The position numbers were made by a program, and so were the translations under genes. A DNA stretch of 15,542 bases from Armatimonadota bacterium (GTDB lineage Bacteria; Armatimonadota; JAAZEB01): NCBI GenBank assembly GCA_012841485.1, contig DUUU01000074.1, positions 1 to 15,542 of the forward strand, read 5' to 3'. Under the pieces are notes generated by a model. The model saw nothing but the letters and a program-made list of their open reading frames with translations, was not told where the DNA came from and did no database searches. Positions 7,203-15,330 of the stretch are shown here, piece by piece (position 1 is the stretch's first letter; each line of letters starts with the position of its first letter).

Positions 7203-9656
7203 CTAGTGGGGGCGAACACTCAGCGCCTGGTCGGGCGCCAGGGAGAAGAAGCCGGGGATCTCTGGGCTCGCCAGGATCCAGACGTCATCGATCACTCCGG
7301 TGGGGGCCTCTTCGACGACGAGTTTCCAGAAGCCGGCGCCACCGGCCGGCACCGTGATCCGCTTCCGATCCACGGGGATAGTGGTGCAATCAAACCGGGC
7401 CACCTCGCGCCCATTCGGAGCGTAGAGGGTGGCAACCGCCGTCTCGCCGGGAGGTGTCGCCCCCAGCGAGAGCTGGAACGAGGCCACACCCTGAGGCACT
7501 TCGAAGTAGAGCGGCGTGACCTTTCCTAGGAAGTGCAACCCCTGGTCGCTCATATGCCCATTCGCAGCCCACGCAGCCCCCTCGACCACGACCCCGAAAG
7601 TGGCCGATTTCGCCGAGAAATAGAGGTGGTAGTAGGGTGAGGCCGGCGTGTCGATCACAAGCGGCGTTTCGGCGCTCACCAGCCCGCGGGTCACCTCCGC
7701 GCCATCCGCGGCATAGAGGGAGTAGTGGAGCAACGCGCCTCGACTGGTGACCGAGCGGAAGGAGACCCTCACCGGCTCGTTCCCACTGGGCCGGAGCACC
7801 AGATGCTGGTCGCCACGGAAAAGGCACGGGATGGTGGGCGATGGGTGAGCCAGCTTGCCGGGGATCTGAACGGTGAGCGGGCGATCCACGACGGCGGGCT
7901 TAGCCGACAAGGCCGATGGCGCCAGCGCCAGGGAATTGGCATGCTTCCTCAGCAGGGCAAAGAAAGCCGCATCCTCCAGGTGGAAGATAGACGCCGTTGG
8001 CTGGGCAAGCATCTTCCGCTGGCGCAAGTTCCAATGGAGCACCGAGAGGTTGAGCCCGAGCATCTCCAGACGCGCCTTCGCCTCCGCGTCGCGCACCTTT
8101 GCCATGGCGGCACGGTAGAGACGCTCCATCTCCGGGAAGCGCTTCGCGTAGACGTCGCGCATGCGCGCCTCGCTCAGGACATAGGTTTCCTTCGTGTTCG
8201 CGATGAAGAAGCGCTCCGTCTCCTCATCGAGCAAGTGGAAGAAGCGCTTCATCTCCTCGGCGCCCTCGGCGTAGGCCTTCTCGCAGAACTCGTTGAAGAG
8301 CGCATCGATATCGGCATCCGGGTTCCAGGCCAGCCGGGCCAGGAGGTAGTTCATCGGCCCGCTGTGCCCCCATGCCGGGTTGCCGTAGACGTAGACGCCC
8401 TTCATCTTCGCCTGCTTCAGCCGCGGATAGAGGAACTTCAGGATCTTCAGCCCCGGCGGGTTGGGCGCGCCTGCGCCGTTATGCACGCAGTTCGGAAGGT
8501 CATAGTAGGAGATGTTGTCCGTCACCCCACGCCATTGCGCCACCAGTTCGTCCCATTGCTTTTGCAGCTCCGGGCGGTAGAGGGTGAAGCCGTAATCGAA
8601 GCTTGGCGCCCACACCAGGAAGAGGTTCGGCTCCAGGCGGATCGGCTTGCTGGGCGGGAAGACGTAGGCCGCGTAGACATAGCCGGCCAACAGCTTGTTC
8701 GGGTATTTTCGGGCGACTAGTTTCGCCACCTCATTATAGAAGGTGAGGATCGCCGGCGTCACCGAGAGGTCGCCGTTTGGATCCTTTTCGTACAGTGCCT
8801 GGCAGGCCGCGCACTGGCACCACCCGCCGCCATCTGAAGGCGAGAGCGAGTAGGTCGTCGCCTTTGGATTCTCATCGAAGCGGCGGATAGCCCCCTCGGC
8901 GAAAGCACGGATCAACCCCTGGTTGGTGACGCACAGCTTATACCAGCCTCTGGGCGGAATGCGCTTCCCGCCGATCTCGGCGAACCAGTCGGGGTGCTGG
9001 TCGAACGCCTCCGGCGGGATGGAGTGCCAGTTGTGCCCGTGGCTCAGGGTGAGGCTCCACCCCAGGCGCTGCCGGGCCCACCACTGCTGCACCTCGGCGC
9101 GCCTTTCCTGGGTGTAGGGCACGCGCCGGTTGAGAAAGAAGGGAGCATCGGTTCGGTCCATCTCCGGGACGGTAACCGAGGTGGCCCGCGGCACGTAGTC
9201 GCCATGAGGGCCGGGCATCAGCCACCGGATACCCAGGCACTCCTCCAGGAAGGCGTAGACGCCGTTGCGGGTGCCGGCGCTCGTGCCACCCTCCGGCGTT
9301 CGCTCGTCCCCAGCGGTGTCCGGTCCAAGAATGAAGAGATTCCGGCCGCGCGTGACGATGCGGAAGCCTTCGAGGGGGATCCCCTGGGCGGAGAGACCCG
9401 CCGCCCGCGCGGCGTCGTTCATCCCTAGCGAGATCATCGGCTCGCGCGGTTGCTGGACAATTGGAAGGCTCGCCCCCGTCACCTTGCGGATATACTCGCG
9501 CAGCTCCGCGACCGCCTCCTTCACCGAATCTGGTGCATCAGCCGCGTGGTAGATCGCGTAGTCCGAGCGCCCTTCCACCACCAGCGGGAGTGGCGCCGCA
9601 TGCGCCGCCATGGTCATCCAGAGCAGGATTGCACAGCCTTGAAGCAGGTACCTCAT
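7203..9656 (-). CDS. Exported DUF4838 protein, GH163-related glycoside hydrolase candidate
   Basis: An 817-residue exported protein. Residues 1-20 form a signal peptide (hydrophobic core LLQGCAILLWMTMAA, AHA before the likely cut). Residues 25-165 resemble the small N-terminal domain of GH20/GH67 enzymes, including RNGVYAFLEECLGIRWLMPG. Residues 175 to about 450 match DUF4838: HGHNWHSIPPEAF (H206, H208, H211), HPDWFAEIGGKR, SPSDGGGW (D275) and a CxCxxC cluster (C280, C282, C285). DUF4838 has been linked to the endo-beta-N-acetylglucosaminidase family GH163; that comes from memory and the substrate here is unknown. Residues from about 570 to 817 are beta-rich, probably one or two sugar-binding sandwiches. 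The ATG at 9656 has AAGGGAAGAGG just upstream. It is last in a minus-strand run after the CBM9-like gene (106-base gap, no good promoter seen), so it is probably co-transcribed. Confidence 0.88.
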   Translation of the reverse strand: MRYLLQGCAILLWMTMAAHAAPLPLVVEGRSDYAIYHAADAPDSVKEAVAELREYIRKVTGASLPIVQQPREPMISLGMNDAARAAGLSAQGIPLEGFRIVTRGRNLFILGPDTAGDERTPEGGTSAGTRNGVYAFLEECLGIRWLMPGPHGDYVPRATSVTVPEMDRTDAPFFLNRRVPYTQERRAEVQQWWARQRLGWSLTLSHGHNWHSIPPEAFDQHPDWFAEIGGKRIPPRGWYKLCVTNQGLIRAFAEGAIRRFDENPKATTYSLSPSDGGGWCQCAACQALYEKDPNGDLSVTPAILTFYNEVAKLVARKYPNKLLAGYVYAAYVFPPSKPIRLEPNLFLVWAPSFDYGFTLYRPELQKQWDELVAQWRGVTDNISYYDLPNCVHNGAGAPNPPGLKILKFLYPRLKQAKMKGVYVYGNPAWGHSGPMNYLLARLAWNPDADIDALFNEFCEKAYAEGAEEMKRFFHLLDEETERFFIANTKETYVLSEARMRDVYAKRFPEMERLYRAAMAKVRDAEAKARLEMLGLNLSVLHWNLRQRKMLAQPTASIFHLEDAAFFALLRKHANSLALAPSALSAKPAVVDRPLTVQIPGKLAHPSPTIPCLFRGDQHLVLRPSGNEPVRVSFRSVTSRGALLHYSLYAADGAEVTRGLVSAETPLVIDTPASPYYHLYFSAKSATFGVVVEGAAWAANGHMSDQGLHFLGKVTPLYFEVPQGVASFQLSLGATPPGETAVATLYAPNGREVARFDCTTIPVDRKRITVPAGGAGFWKLVVEEAPTGVIDDVWILASPEIPGFFSLAPDQALSVRPH

Positions 9657-9762
9657 TTGCCTCTTCCCTTACATGCTGGCGAACAACCGCCGCTTGTCCC
9701 TCTCTGTGTTCCCTTACGCCGGGCGTTTCCCCTGTCACCGGTCGTTCAGGGCTGGTTACGCG

Positions 9763-10839
9763 TCACTCTGAGAACAGCTCCCAGAAGAGAAACTCGTACT
9801 TCAGGGTAAAGGAGCGCTCCACCAGGCGCTCGCTCGCCGCGACGGCCCGGCGCAGCTCCGGCGCGGGCGCGAGCCGGCCCAGGCGACTGATGCGCGCGGC
9901 CTCTTCCCACTCGCGGATGAGCTGAGTGGCCGGCTCCTCGAAGCGGGGAACGCGCATCGCTTTGCGTAGCACCGGAAGGTACTCGTTTCCGCGCTTGGAG
10001 AGGCGCGCCGCCTCGGCGCGCAAGTGCGCGCGGTAGGCGCCGTTCAGGCGTGCTTCCCGAGCGGGCACTGCCGCAGGATCGGGCGATTCATCGCGGAAGT
10101 GCCAGCGGGCAAACCGCTCCCACTCGTGAAAGCTGGCAGCGAGGGGCGCCCACGTCGTGAAGCGGTCGCCGCCGGACTGGGTAGTGAAGATGTTGCGACA
10201 GAAGTTGCCGCGCCACACGCTCCCCGCCCGGGCTGGCTCGCCGAAAAGCGCCAGCGGCAACGCCACTTCCAGCGTGTAGGCATCGGCGGAACGAGAAGCG
10301 GCGGCCTGCCATTCCAGCGTGCCATCCGAAAGCCCAGCAGCCCGCCTGGCGCCCGCCGTGTTGACGATGAACTGGTGGAACCCGGCCACCCCCTCAGGAC
10401 GCACGAAGACCTCGACGCCGTCCTCCGACCACAGCTCGCCGCCATCCTTGCCGGCGCCCTCGATCAATGCGATATCCGGCTCCTCGCAATGGATCCCCAG
10501 GTAGATCACCCGCCCATCCCAGGCGGCGCGCACCTCCGTCTGTTTCGCCGCGGTGTAGCCGCCGCCCAGCCGGAAGAAACCCGTCGCGACCGGCACCCCC
10601 TGCCACCCCGGATCCCCCTCGATCTTCCCATCGAGGAGCGGCGCCACGGCCACCCGGTAAAGCGGGTATTCGAGCGCGCTTTCCGCCGCCATCGCAGGGC
10701 CCGAAAGCGCCAGGAGCAGGAACCCCAGGAGGGTTCTCCCGTCTGTGGCTCCCGTTCCACGTCTCCACCCCTCGAAGACGGCGGTGAGGATCCTTTGCCA
10801 GCCTCCACGGATCACGCGATAGATCTCTGCAACCACCAT
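9763..10839 (-). CDS. CBM9-like sugar-binding exported protein
   Basis: A 358-residue protein with a carbohydrate-binding family 9-like (DOMON-type) beta-sandwich at about residues 61-248. The typical pattern is visible: PLLDGKIEGDPGW, TEVRAAWDGRVIYLGIHCEEPD, LWSEDGVEVFVRPEG, FHQFIVNTAG, YTLEVALPLALFG and WRGNFCRN. After it comes an Arg/Glu-rich helical tail to the end. Such proteins bind sugars or glycans and often accompany secreted hydrolases. I chose the ATG at 10839 over the frame's first ATG at 10950 because AAGGAGG stands directly before it, though only 3 bases away; a GTG at codon 2 would have 6-base spacing. The hydrophobic export segment (about 36-50, ending in PAMA) is preceded by an unusually long 35-residue stretch. 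It lies 201 bases after the giant glycosidase-like gene and 106 bases before the DUF4838 gene, same strand. Confidence 0.85.
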   Translation of the reverse strand: MVVAEIYRVIRGGWQRILTAVFEGWRRGTGATDGRTLLGFLLLALSGPAMAAESALEYPLYRVAVAPLLDGKIEGDPGWQGVPVATGFFRLGGGYTAAKQTEVRAAWDGRVIYLGIHCEEPDIALIEGAGKDGGELWSEDGVEVFVRPEGVAGFHQFIVNTAGARRAAGLSDGTLEWQAAASRSADAYTLEVALPLALFGEPARAGSVWRGNFCRNIFTTQSGGDRFTTWAPLAASFHEWERFARWHFRDESPDPAAVPAREARLNGAYRAHLRAEAARLSKRGNEYLPVLRKAMRVPRFEEPATQLIREWEEAARISRLGRLAPAPELRRAVAASERLVERSFTLKYEFLFWELFSE

Positions 10840-10934
10840 GGGCCTCCTTGATGCCTGCCGGTCACCCGCCGCCGGAAGCGCGGCACACCCATCCGGGCCA
10901 TGCCGCGTCCTCCATGCGGGAGCCAACCCCGAAA

Positions 10935-10964
10935 CCAGGGCGAACACCAAAGGTTCGCCCCTAC
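10935..10964. repeat. Dispersed-type palindromic element (REP-like hairpin)
   Basis: A perfect 8-bp stem, GGGCGAAC (10938-10945) with GTTCGCCC (10953-10960), has a 7-base loop. On the minus strand it reads GTAGGGGCGAAC-loop-GTTCGCCC. Words of the type GTAGGGGCG...CGCCC recur as intergenic repeats in several environmental phyla; that is recalled, not searched. It sits in the 201-base gap between the giant glycosidase-like gene and the CBM9-like gene, where it could trim or partly stop the transcript. I see no second copy in this window. The rest of the gap shows no gene and no clear promoter. Confidence 0.6.
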
Positions 10965-11040
10965 ATCGCGGCCGGGGCCGATCATCCCGTTCGGGCCATC
11001 ACAGGCTCGCCATTCCACGCCCCAGACCGGCGGCACGGGC

Positions 11041-14000
11041 TTACCATTCGCCCTCGGCTTTTTGTGACCAATCGCTCCCGGCCGGCGAGCCGGTCACCCG
11101 CAACGCGGCCTTCCCCGTCACGCCGGTGGCGACATCCCGAATCACAACGCTCCAGGTTCCGGGCGCGTCGTTGAGCGCCAGCTGCAAGGAGAGCTCGGCC
11201 TTGCCCTCTTCCGCGACGACGCTCTGCTGATACTCGCGCCGCTCCTTCCCATCCGGGCCAACAAACCGCACCCGCAGGACGTGCCTGCCGGGCTTCTCGC
11301 CCGCGGTGATGCACTCCGTGCGCACGCGCGCTTCCTGACCCAGCGAGACGGCAGACGTGCTGACCCGGATCTCGGAGACGGCGTAGGGGAGGAGCGCGAA
11401 GAGCCGGGCGTGCCCCGCCCGCACCGGCGTCCTCACCTGATCCACCTTCCCCAGGTAGCGGCCCGCGCGAACGTCGTAGGCGTGTGCCGTGCGGCCGAAG
11501 CGAATGGTCGTCTGCTGTGCCGCGGGGAGCTTCGCCTCTTTGGCGGTGTAGGCGTTCGGGTCGCGCGGGAGCCCTGCGAGCACGCCCACATACTCGGCGT
11601 TCCCGCTCCGGAAGCGCACCACCTGCGTGCGCGGGAGCGACGGCGCCATCGAGACCGCTGGCACGATCCCCGCATCCTCGCAGAGGGCGCGGACCAGGGC
11701 ACGCCACTCCTCGTTGATTGGCCAGAAGGCGTAGTCGGCGCCGGCCGATTTTGCCGTCCGCTCTCGCGCCAGATAGTCGGCCCATGAGAGGTTGAGGAGT
11801 ATCGCCTGCCCCTTGCCGAAGGCGTTTCGAATCACCACCGGGGTCTCGCCCGCCCGGCCAGAGGCTCTCCCGCCCGCCACGCGCAGGCTGGCATCTACCA
11901 CCGCCGGCGGCAGCTTCCGTGCCGGCTCGAGTAGTTCAGGCTCCGCCCTCTTCAGATCGGGGGCGGCTGCGTTCTGCTTCACCCCAAAGAGATCATCGAG
12001 GGCGCCCGCCGCGCGCGCCGTCCCGTGCTCGTTGCGCACGCCGGGGCGCAGATCGGCGACGACGGTGCCCCCCTCGCGGACGAAACGACGGATCGCCTCC
12101 GCCTCGGCATCGGAGAGCGCCTGCGCCTGCAACAGGAAAAGCAGCTTGAAGCGCTGGGGCGACAGCTTCTCCAGCTCCGCATAGGAGAGGACGCGCGGCT
12201 GCACCTGCACATCATCGAGCACACGCACGGTGGCGTTGAGCGCATCATCCGCCTCGGGCATCCCGGGAGTGAACTCGCGCACATGCACGCTCGCGGGTGA
12301 CCAGTAAACCGCCACGCCATCGTGCTGGCGCTCGGCATGCATCAACAGCTTGCCGACACCCCCCTTGATCTCGCGCATCTCCTCCGCGTTGGCGGCGAAG
12401 AACGGGTAGAGCGAGGCGTCGAAGGCCATGACGGCGCCCGCGGAACCACAGCCCATCCATACCCAGTAAGAGTTGGTGCCCTGGAAGAGGACCATCCAGG
12501 GATACCAGCGCATGAACTCCTCGTTGCGGTTGTTCGCGTAGCCGCCATACCACCCGGCGCCATACAGCGTTCCCGGATCGGCGAAATCGCGCACGGCCGC
12601 TCCCTGGAAGTCGCGATAGTAGAGGTTGTTCAGGTCCATCGCGCGCATGATCTGCCAGTAGTCGGCAGCATGGTAGGCACCCGCCCGGGTGTCCGAGCCC
12701 TCATAGCCAACACGCGCCCCGGGGACGGCCTCGCGGATCACGTCGCGCGCATACTGGTGGATCCCGGCCCACACCGTCTCCATGTGCCGGCGGTGATCCA
12801 CCCAGGGGGCGTAGTTCCCGCTCTTGCGCGCTTCTTCGAGCGTCGCCGGACGGACCTGCTCCCATGAGGTGTAGGCGGTGCCATACTCCTTGTTGAGCGC
12901 GCCCAGATCGCCGCGATACTCCCTCCTGGCCCATTCACGGAAATCCGCCAGGCACGTGGGCGACATGCAGAGATCGAAGTTGCCGGCGACGAAGTGGTTC
13001 TCATCGCCGAGGGAGAACTCGCTGGTACCGAAGCGCGTGACGCGCTGCACGGCTTGCAGCAGATCCTCGCGCAGCTTTGCGCGATAGGCCGGGTCGGTCA
13101 GACACGGGTCGCGAACCAGGTCATCCGGGGCGCGCGTGCGCTTCTCCTGGTACCAGTCGGTCTTCCGGTCCACGAAGCGCGTCACGTAGGGGATGTGCCA
13201 CATGTTCTCGCGGATGGCCCACTCGGAGAGCCCGGTGTACTGGCTGTCGAGGCCCGCCTTGCGAAACTCGCGCGCGATGATGCGTCCGATGTAGGAATCG
13301 CCCGCCATGCCATCCCACATCACCCAACGGATGTCGTCGCGCGGGGGAGAGAAGTCGCGGTAGGAGAAGGGAAGGCGCACGCTCTCGACCGGCTCTCCGG
13401 CAGAGAGGAGCGCGATCTCCAGATGCTGGAGGAGTGACACCGGTCGTGGCGCGGGCAGCGAGAAGGCAACCTCGCCGCCCCCTGCCGGCACGGGAAGCAC
13501 TCTCTCGGCTACCAGGCGGCCGTAGTTGTCGAACTGGCGCAGGCGCAGCTGCTTCGCCCCCGGCGTCTTCAGAGTCACCCTCACCTGCCCCGCTACCGGT
13601 TCGCCAATGGCGATGCTCTCCGGGATCTTCGCTTCGGAGAGGCGGTCGGCCGCCTCGATGGTGACTGCCGCCGAGGCCCAGTTCACCGTTTTCCCGCCGC
13701 GCTTCACCCAGAGGTCAACGAAATAGTCGCCCGCGGGTACCCGCGGCATCGGGTATTCGAGCGACGTTCTGCCGGAGACGGTCAGCTTCTCCTCGCGGGC
13801 ATCCCACACATGGCCATCGCGAGCGCGCAAGGCAAAGCGCGCGCTCAGACCCGTCTGAGGCCCGTCCGCCGAAAGCGCGAAGGGGACTCGCCCACCGCTC
13901 TCGCGCTGGAGCACGGTCCGGGGGGCATCCGGGGCTTCGATCTGCACGGCGGGCACCTTACCGGCGGCCCACAAGATCGCCCGGATTGCCAGCGAGAGGT

Positions 14001-15231
14001 AATAGTCATAATCGAGCGAAGACGCGGTGAGGGCGCTGCCGGAGAGCCCCGGGGTCATTCCCTGGTTGCGCGGCGGGGTGAAACCCCGGAGAACGCACAG
14101 CCGGCCGCGCCGGAACTGTCCCGTCTGCAGCACGCTCTCCCCAAACTCACGGGCGCTGGCGATGCGAGCAAACGCCGGCAGGGCCGCGTAGGGTACCCCA
14201 CGCGTGAGGAAAGGCTCCTCCGCGGCGCCACGCGGCTTTTCAAGCTCCGGACCTTTCAGGAGGTTGGTGCCATCACCGCCCTCCTTCACGAGGTGCGCGT
14301 CATCATACCAAACGTCGCCGACGTGGTAGGCCAGCAGATAAACGTTGAAGCGGTCGTGATCCTTCGTATCGATCACGGCCGTGGCTTGCTTCCACTCGTC
14401 GGAGGCCTCCAGAGTGAGGCCGCCCAGGGGGTGAAACGAGATACTCGTCCCGCGCGCGCCGCGCGTTCGGTACCACACCGAGAAGCGATAGCGCGTGTTC
14501 TTCTCCACCGGAATGTTTGTCTGGGAGTAGCCCGCGCGAGGGCTTTCACGGCTGCCCCTCACCGCCTCAGTGCAGGTGATGCGCACGCTTCCCTCCCCGG
14601 AGCGCCGCGTCTCATAGTCGACGCCGCCGGTGAAGACGCCCTTGCCAAAGTAGTCCGAGATTCCTTCCGCGGCGCCGCTCCAGACGGCCCAGTTCCAGGC
14701 AAGAGAGGCGTCCGGCAACAGCTTCCCGAGGAATTCGTCGCGCCCGGTGATGAGGCCGGCCAGGCCGGTGCCCGCCTTCACCTTCTTCAGGATCTCATAG
14801 CGCGCCTCGATCGGGAGGAGATCCCACTGGAAGTTGGCCACGACGATCACGTCGTACTCCTTCTCCAGCTTCTTCAGAAGGTCGGCCCGCAGCTCCTCCG
14901 CGGAGTTGCCCTTGATGAGCCGCCAGGCAGCATCGACACCGAGTCCCGTCTCCCCGAACTTCGTCGGCGTCTCAGCCGCGAAGACGGTGTACTTCATCTC
15001 AAGACGCTGGGCAATCTCGATGACCTCGCGCATGGCGTTGCGATGGGTGATGAAGAGGACGCGCACCGGCCCCGCTGCGTTTGGCTTCGCCCAGGCGATG
15101 TGCGGAGTGACCACCTGCTCCGAAGGCTCGAAGAAAGTGCGGTCGTAGACGGGCCGGCGGTCGAGAGCACCGAGCACAGGCGCCGCCAGGCAGAAGAGAA
15201 CCGATAGCAGAAGCGGAAGGCGGTATCTCAT
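11041..15231 (-). CDS. Giant exported multidomain protein with GH42-like barrel
   Basis: A 1396-residue exported protein. Signal peptide 1-21 (LPLLLSVLFCLAAPVLG). Residues 50-180 form an alpha/beta, amidotransferase-like fold. A jelly-roll resembling family 4/9 sugar-binding modules follows (about 200-335). The stretch GRLCVLRGFTPP...AIRAILWAAGK (about 345-440) looks like the rest of the first fold. Beta-sandwich segments span about 450-630. A TIM barrel resembling GH42 beta-galactosidases (about 634-960) contains GDEN (E744, likely acid/base) and FREWARREYRGDLGALNKEYGTAYTSW. A GH42 trimerisation-like domain (970-1195) and a beta-rich end follow. No Glu occupies the expected nucleophile place (about 887-893). 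The ATG at 15231 follows GAGGTG by 8 bases and starts the signal peptide cleanly; the longer ATG at 15279 lacks one. Probably first or second in the minus-strand unit. True substrate unknown. Confidence 0.86.
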   Translation of the reverse strand: MRYRLPLLLSVLFCLAAPVLGALDRRPVYDRTFFEPSEQVVTPHIAWAKPNAAGPVRVLFITHRNAMREVIEIAQRLEMKYTVFAAETPTKFGETGLGVDAAWRLIKGNSAEELRADLLKKLEKEYDVIVVANFQWDLLPIEARYEILKKVKAGTGLAGLITGRDEFLGKLLPDASLAWNWAVWSGAAEGISDYFGKGVFTGGVDYETRRSGEGSVRITCTEAVRGSRESPRAGYSQTNIPVEKNTRYRFSVWYRTRGARGTSISFHPLGGLTLEASDEWKQATAVIDTKDHDRFNVYLLAYHVGDVWYDDAHLVKEGGDGTNLLKGPELEKPRGAAEEPFLTRGVPYAALPAFARIASAREFGESVLQTGQFRRGRLCVLRGFTPPRNQGMTPGLSGSALTASSLDYDYYLSLAIRAILWAAGKVPAVQIEAPDAPRTVLQRESGGRVPFALSADGPQTGLSARFALRARDGHVWDAREEKLTVSGRTSLEYPMPRVPAGDYFVDLWVKRGGKTVNWASAAVTIEAADRLSEAKIPESIAIGEPVAGQVRVTLKTPGAKQLRLRQFDNYGRLVAERVLPVPAGGGEVAFSLPAPRPVSLLQHLEIALLSAGEPVESVRLPFSYRDFSPPRDDIRWVMWDGMAGDSYIGRIIAREFRKAGLDSQYTGLSEWAIRENMWHIPYVTRFVDRKTDWYQEKRTRAPDDLVRDPCLTDPAYRAKLREDLLQAVQRVTRFGTSEFSLGDENHFVAGNFDLCMSPTCLADFREWARREYRGDLGALNKEYGTAYTSWEQVRPATLEEARKSGNYAPWVDHRRHMETVWAGIHQYARDVIREAVPGARVGYEGSDTRAGAYHAADYWQIMRAMDLNNLYYRDFQGAAVRDFADPGTLYGAGWYGGYANNRNEEFMRWYPWMVLFQGTNSYWVWMGCGSAGAVMAFDASLYPFFAANAEEMREIKGGVGKLLMHAERQHDGVAVYWSPASVHVREFTPGMPEADDALNATVRVLDDVQVQPRVLSYAELEKLSPQRFKLLFLLQAQALSDAEAEAIRRFVREGGTVVADLRPGVRNEHGTARAAGALDDLFGVKQNAAAPDLKRAEPELLEPARKLPPAVVDASLRVAGGRASGRAGETPVVIRNAFGKGQAILLNLSWADYLARERTAKSAGADYAFWPINEEWRALVRALCEDAGIVPAVSMAPSLPRTQVVRFRSGNAEYVGVLAGLPRDPNAYTAKEAKLPAAQQTTIRFGRTAHAYDVRAGRYLGKVDQVRTPVRAGHARLFALLPYAVSEIRVSTSAVSLGQEARVRTECITAGEKPGRHVLRVRFVGPDGKERREYQQSVVAEEGKAELSLQLALNDAPGTWSVVIRDVATGVTGKAALRVTGSPAGSDWSQKAEGEW

Positions 15232-15330
15232 GACAGGAGCACCTCGCATTCTCACGGTAAGCACGGGGTGAGGCTCCACCCGCGCGCTTTTCTATTCCGT
15301 GCGCAGGCCTGTTTTCCTGCCAAAGAGATG

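Noticed and set aside
7725..8720. A 331-codon plus-strand frame opposite the DUF4838 gene
   Set aside because: It lies inside conserved DUF4838 coding sequence and its composition (many Arg, Leu, Gln, His and Val) is typical of an antisense shadow.
13810..15207. A 465-codon open frame on the plus strand opposite the giant glycosidase-like gene
   Set aside because: Long antisense frames are expected in GC-rich DNA. The minus strand has a signal peptide and recognisable domains over the same bases, and this frame has none.
15232..15279. Upstream ATG start for the giant glycosidase-like gene
   Set aside because: It would add 16 residues ahead of the signal peptide. The ATG at 15231 has a ribosome site 8 bases away and starts the signal cleanly.
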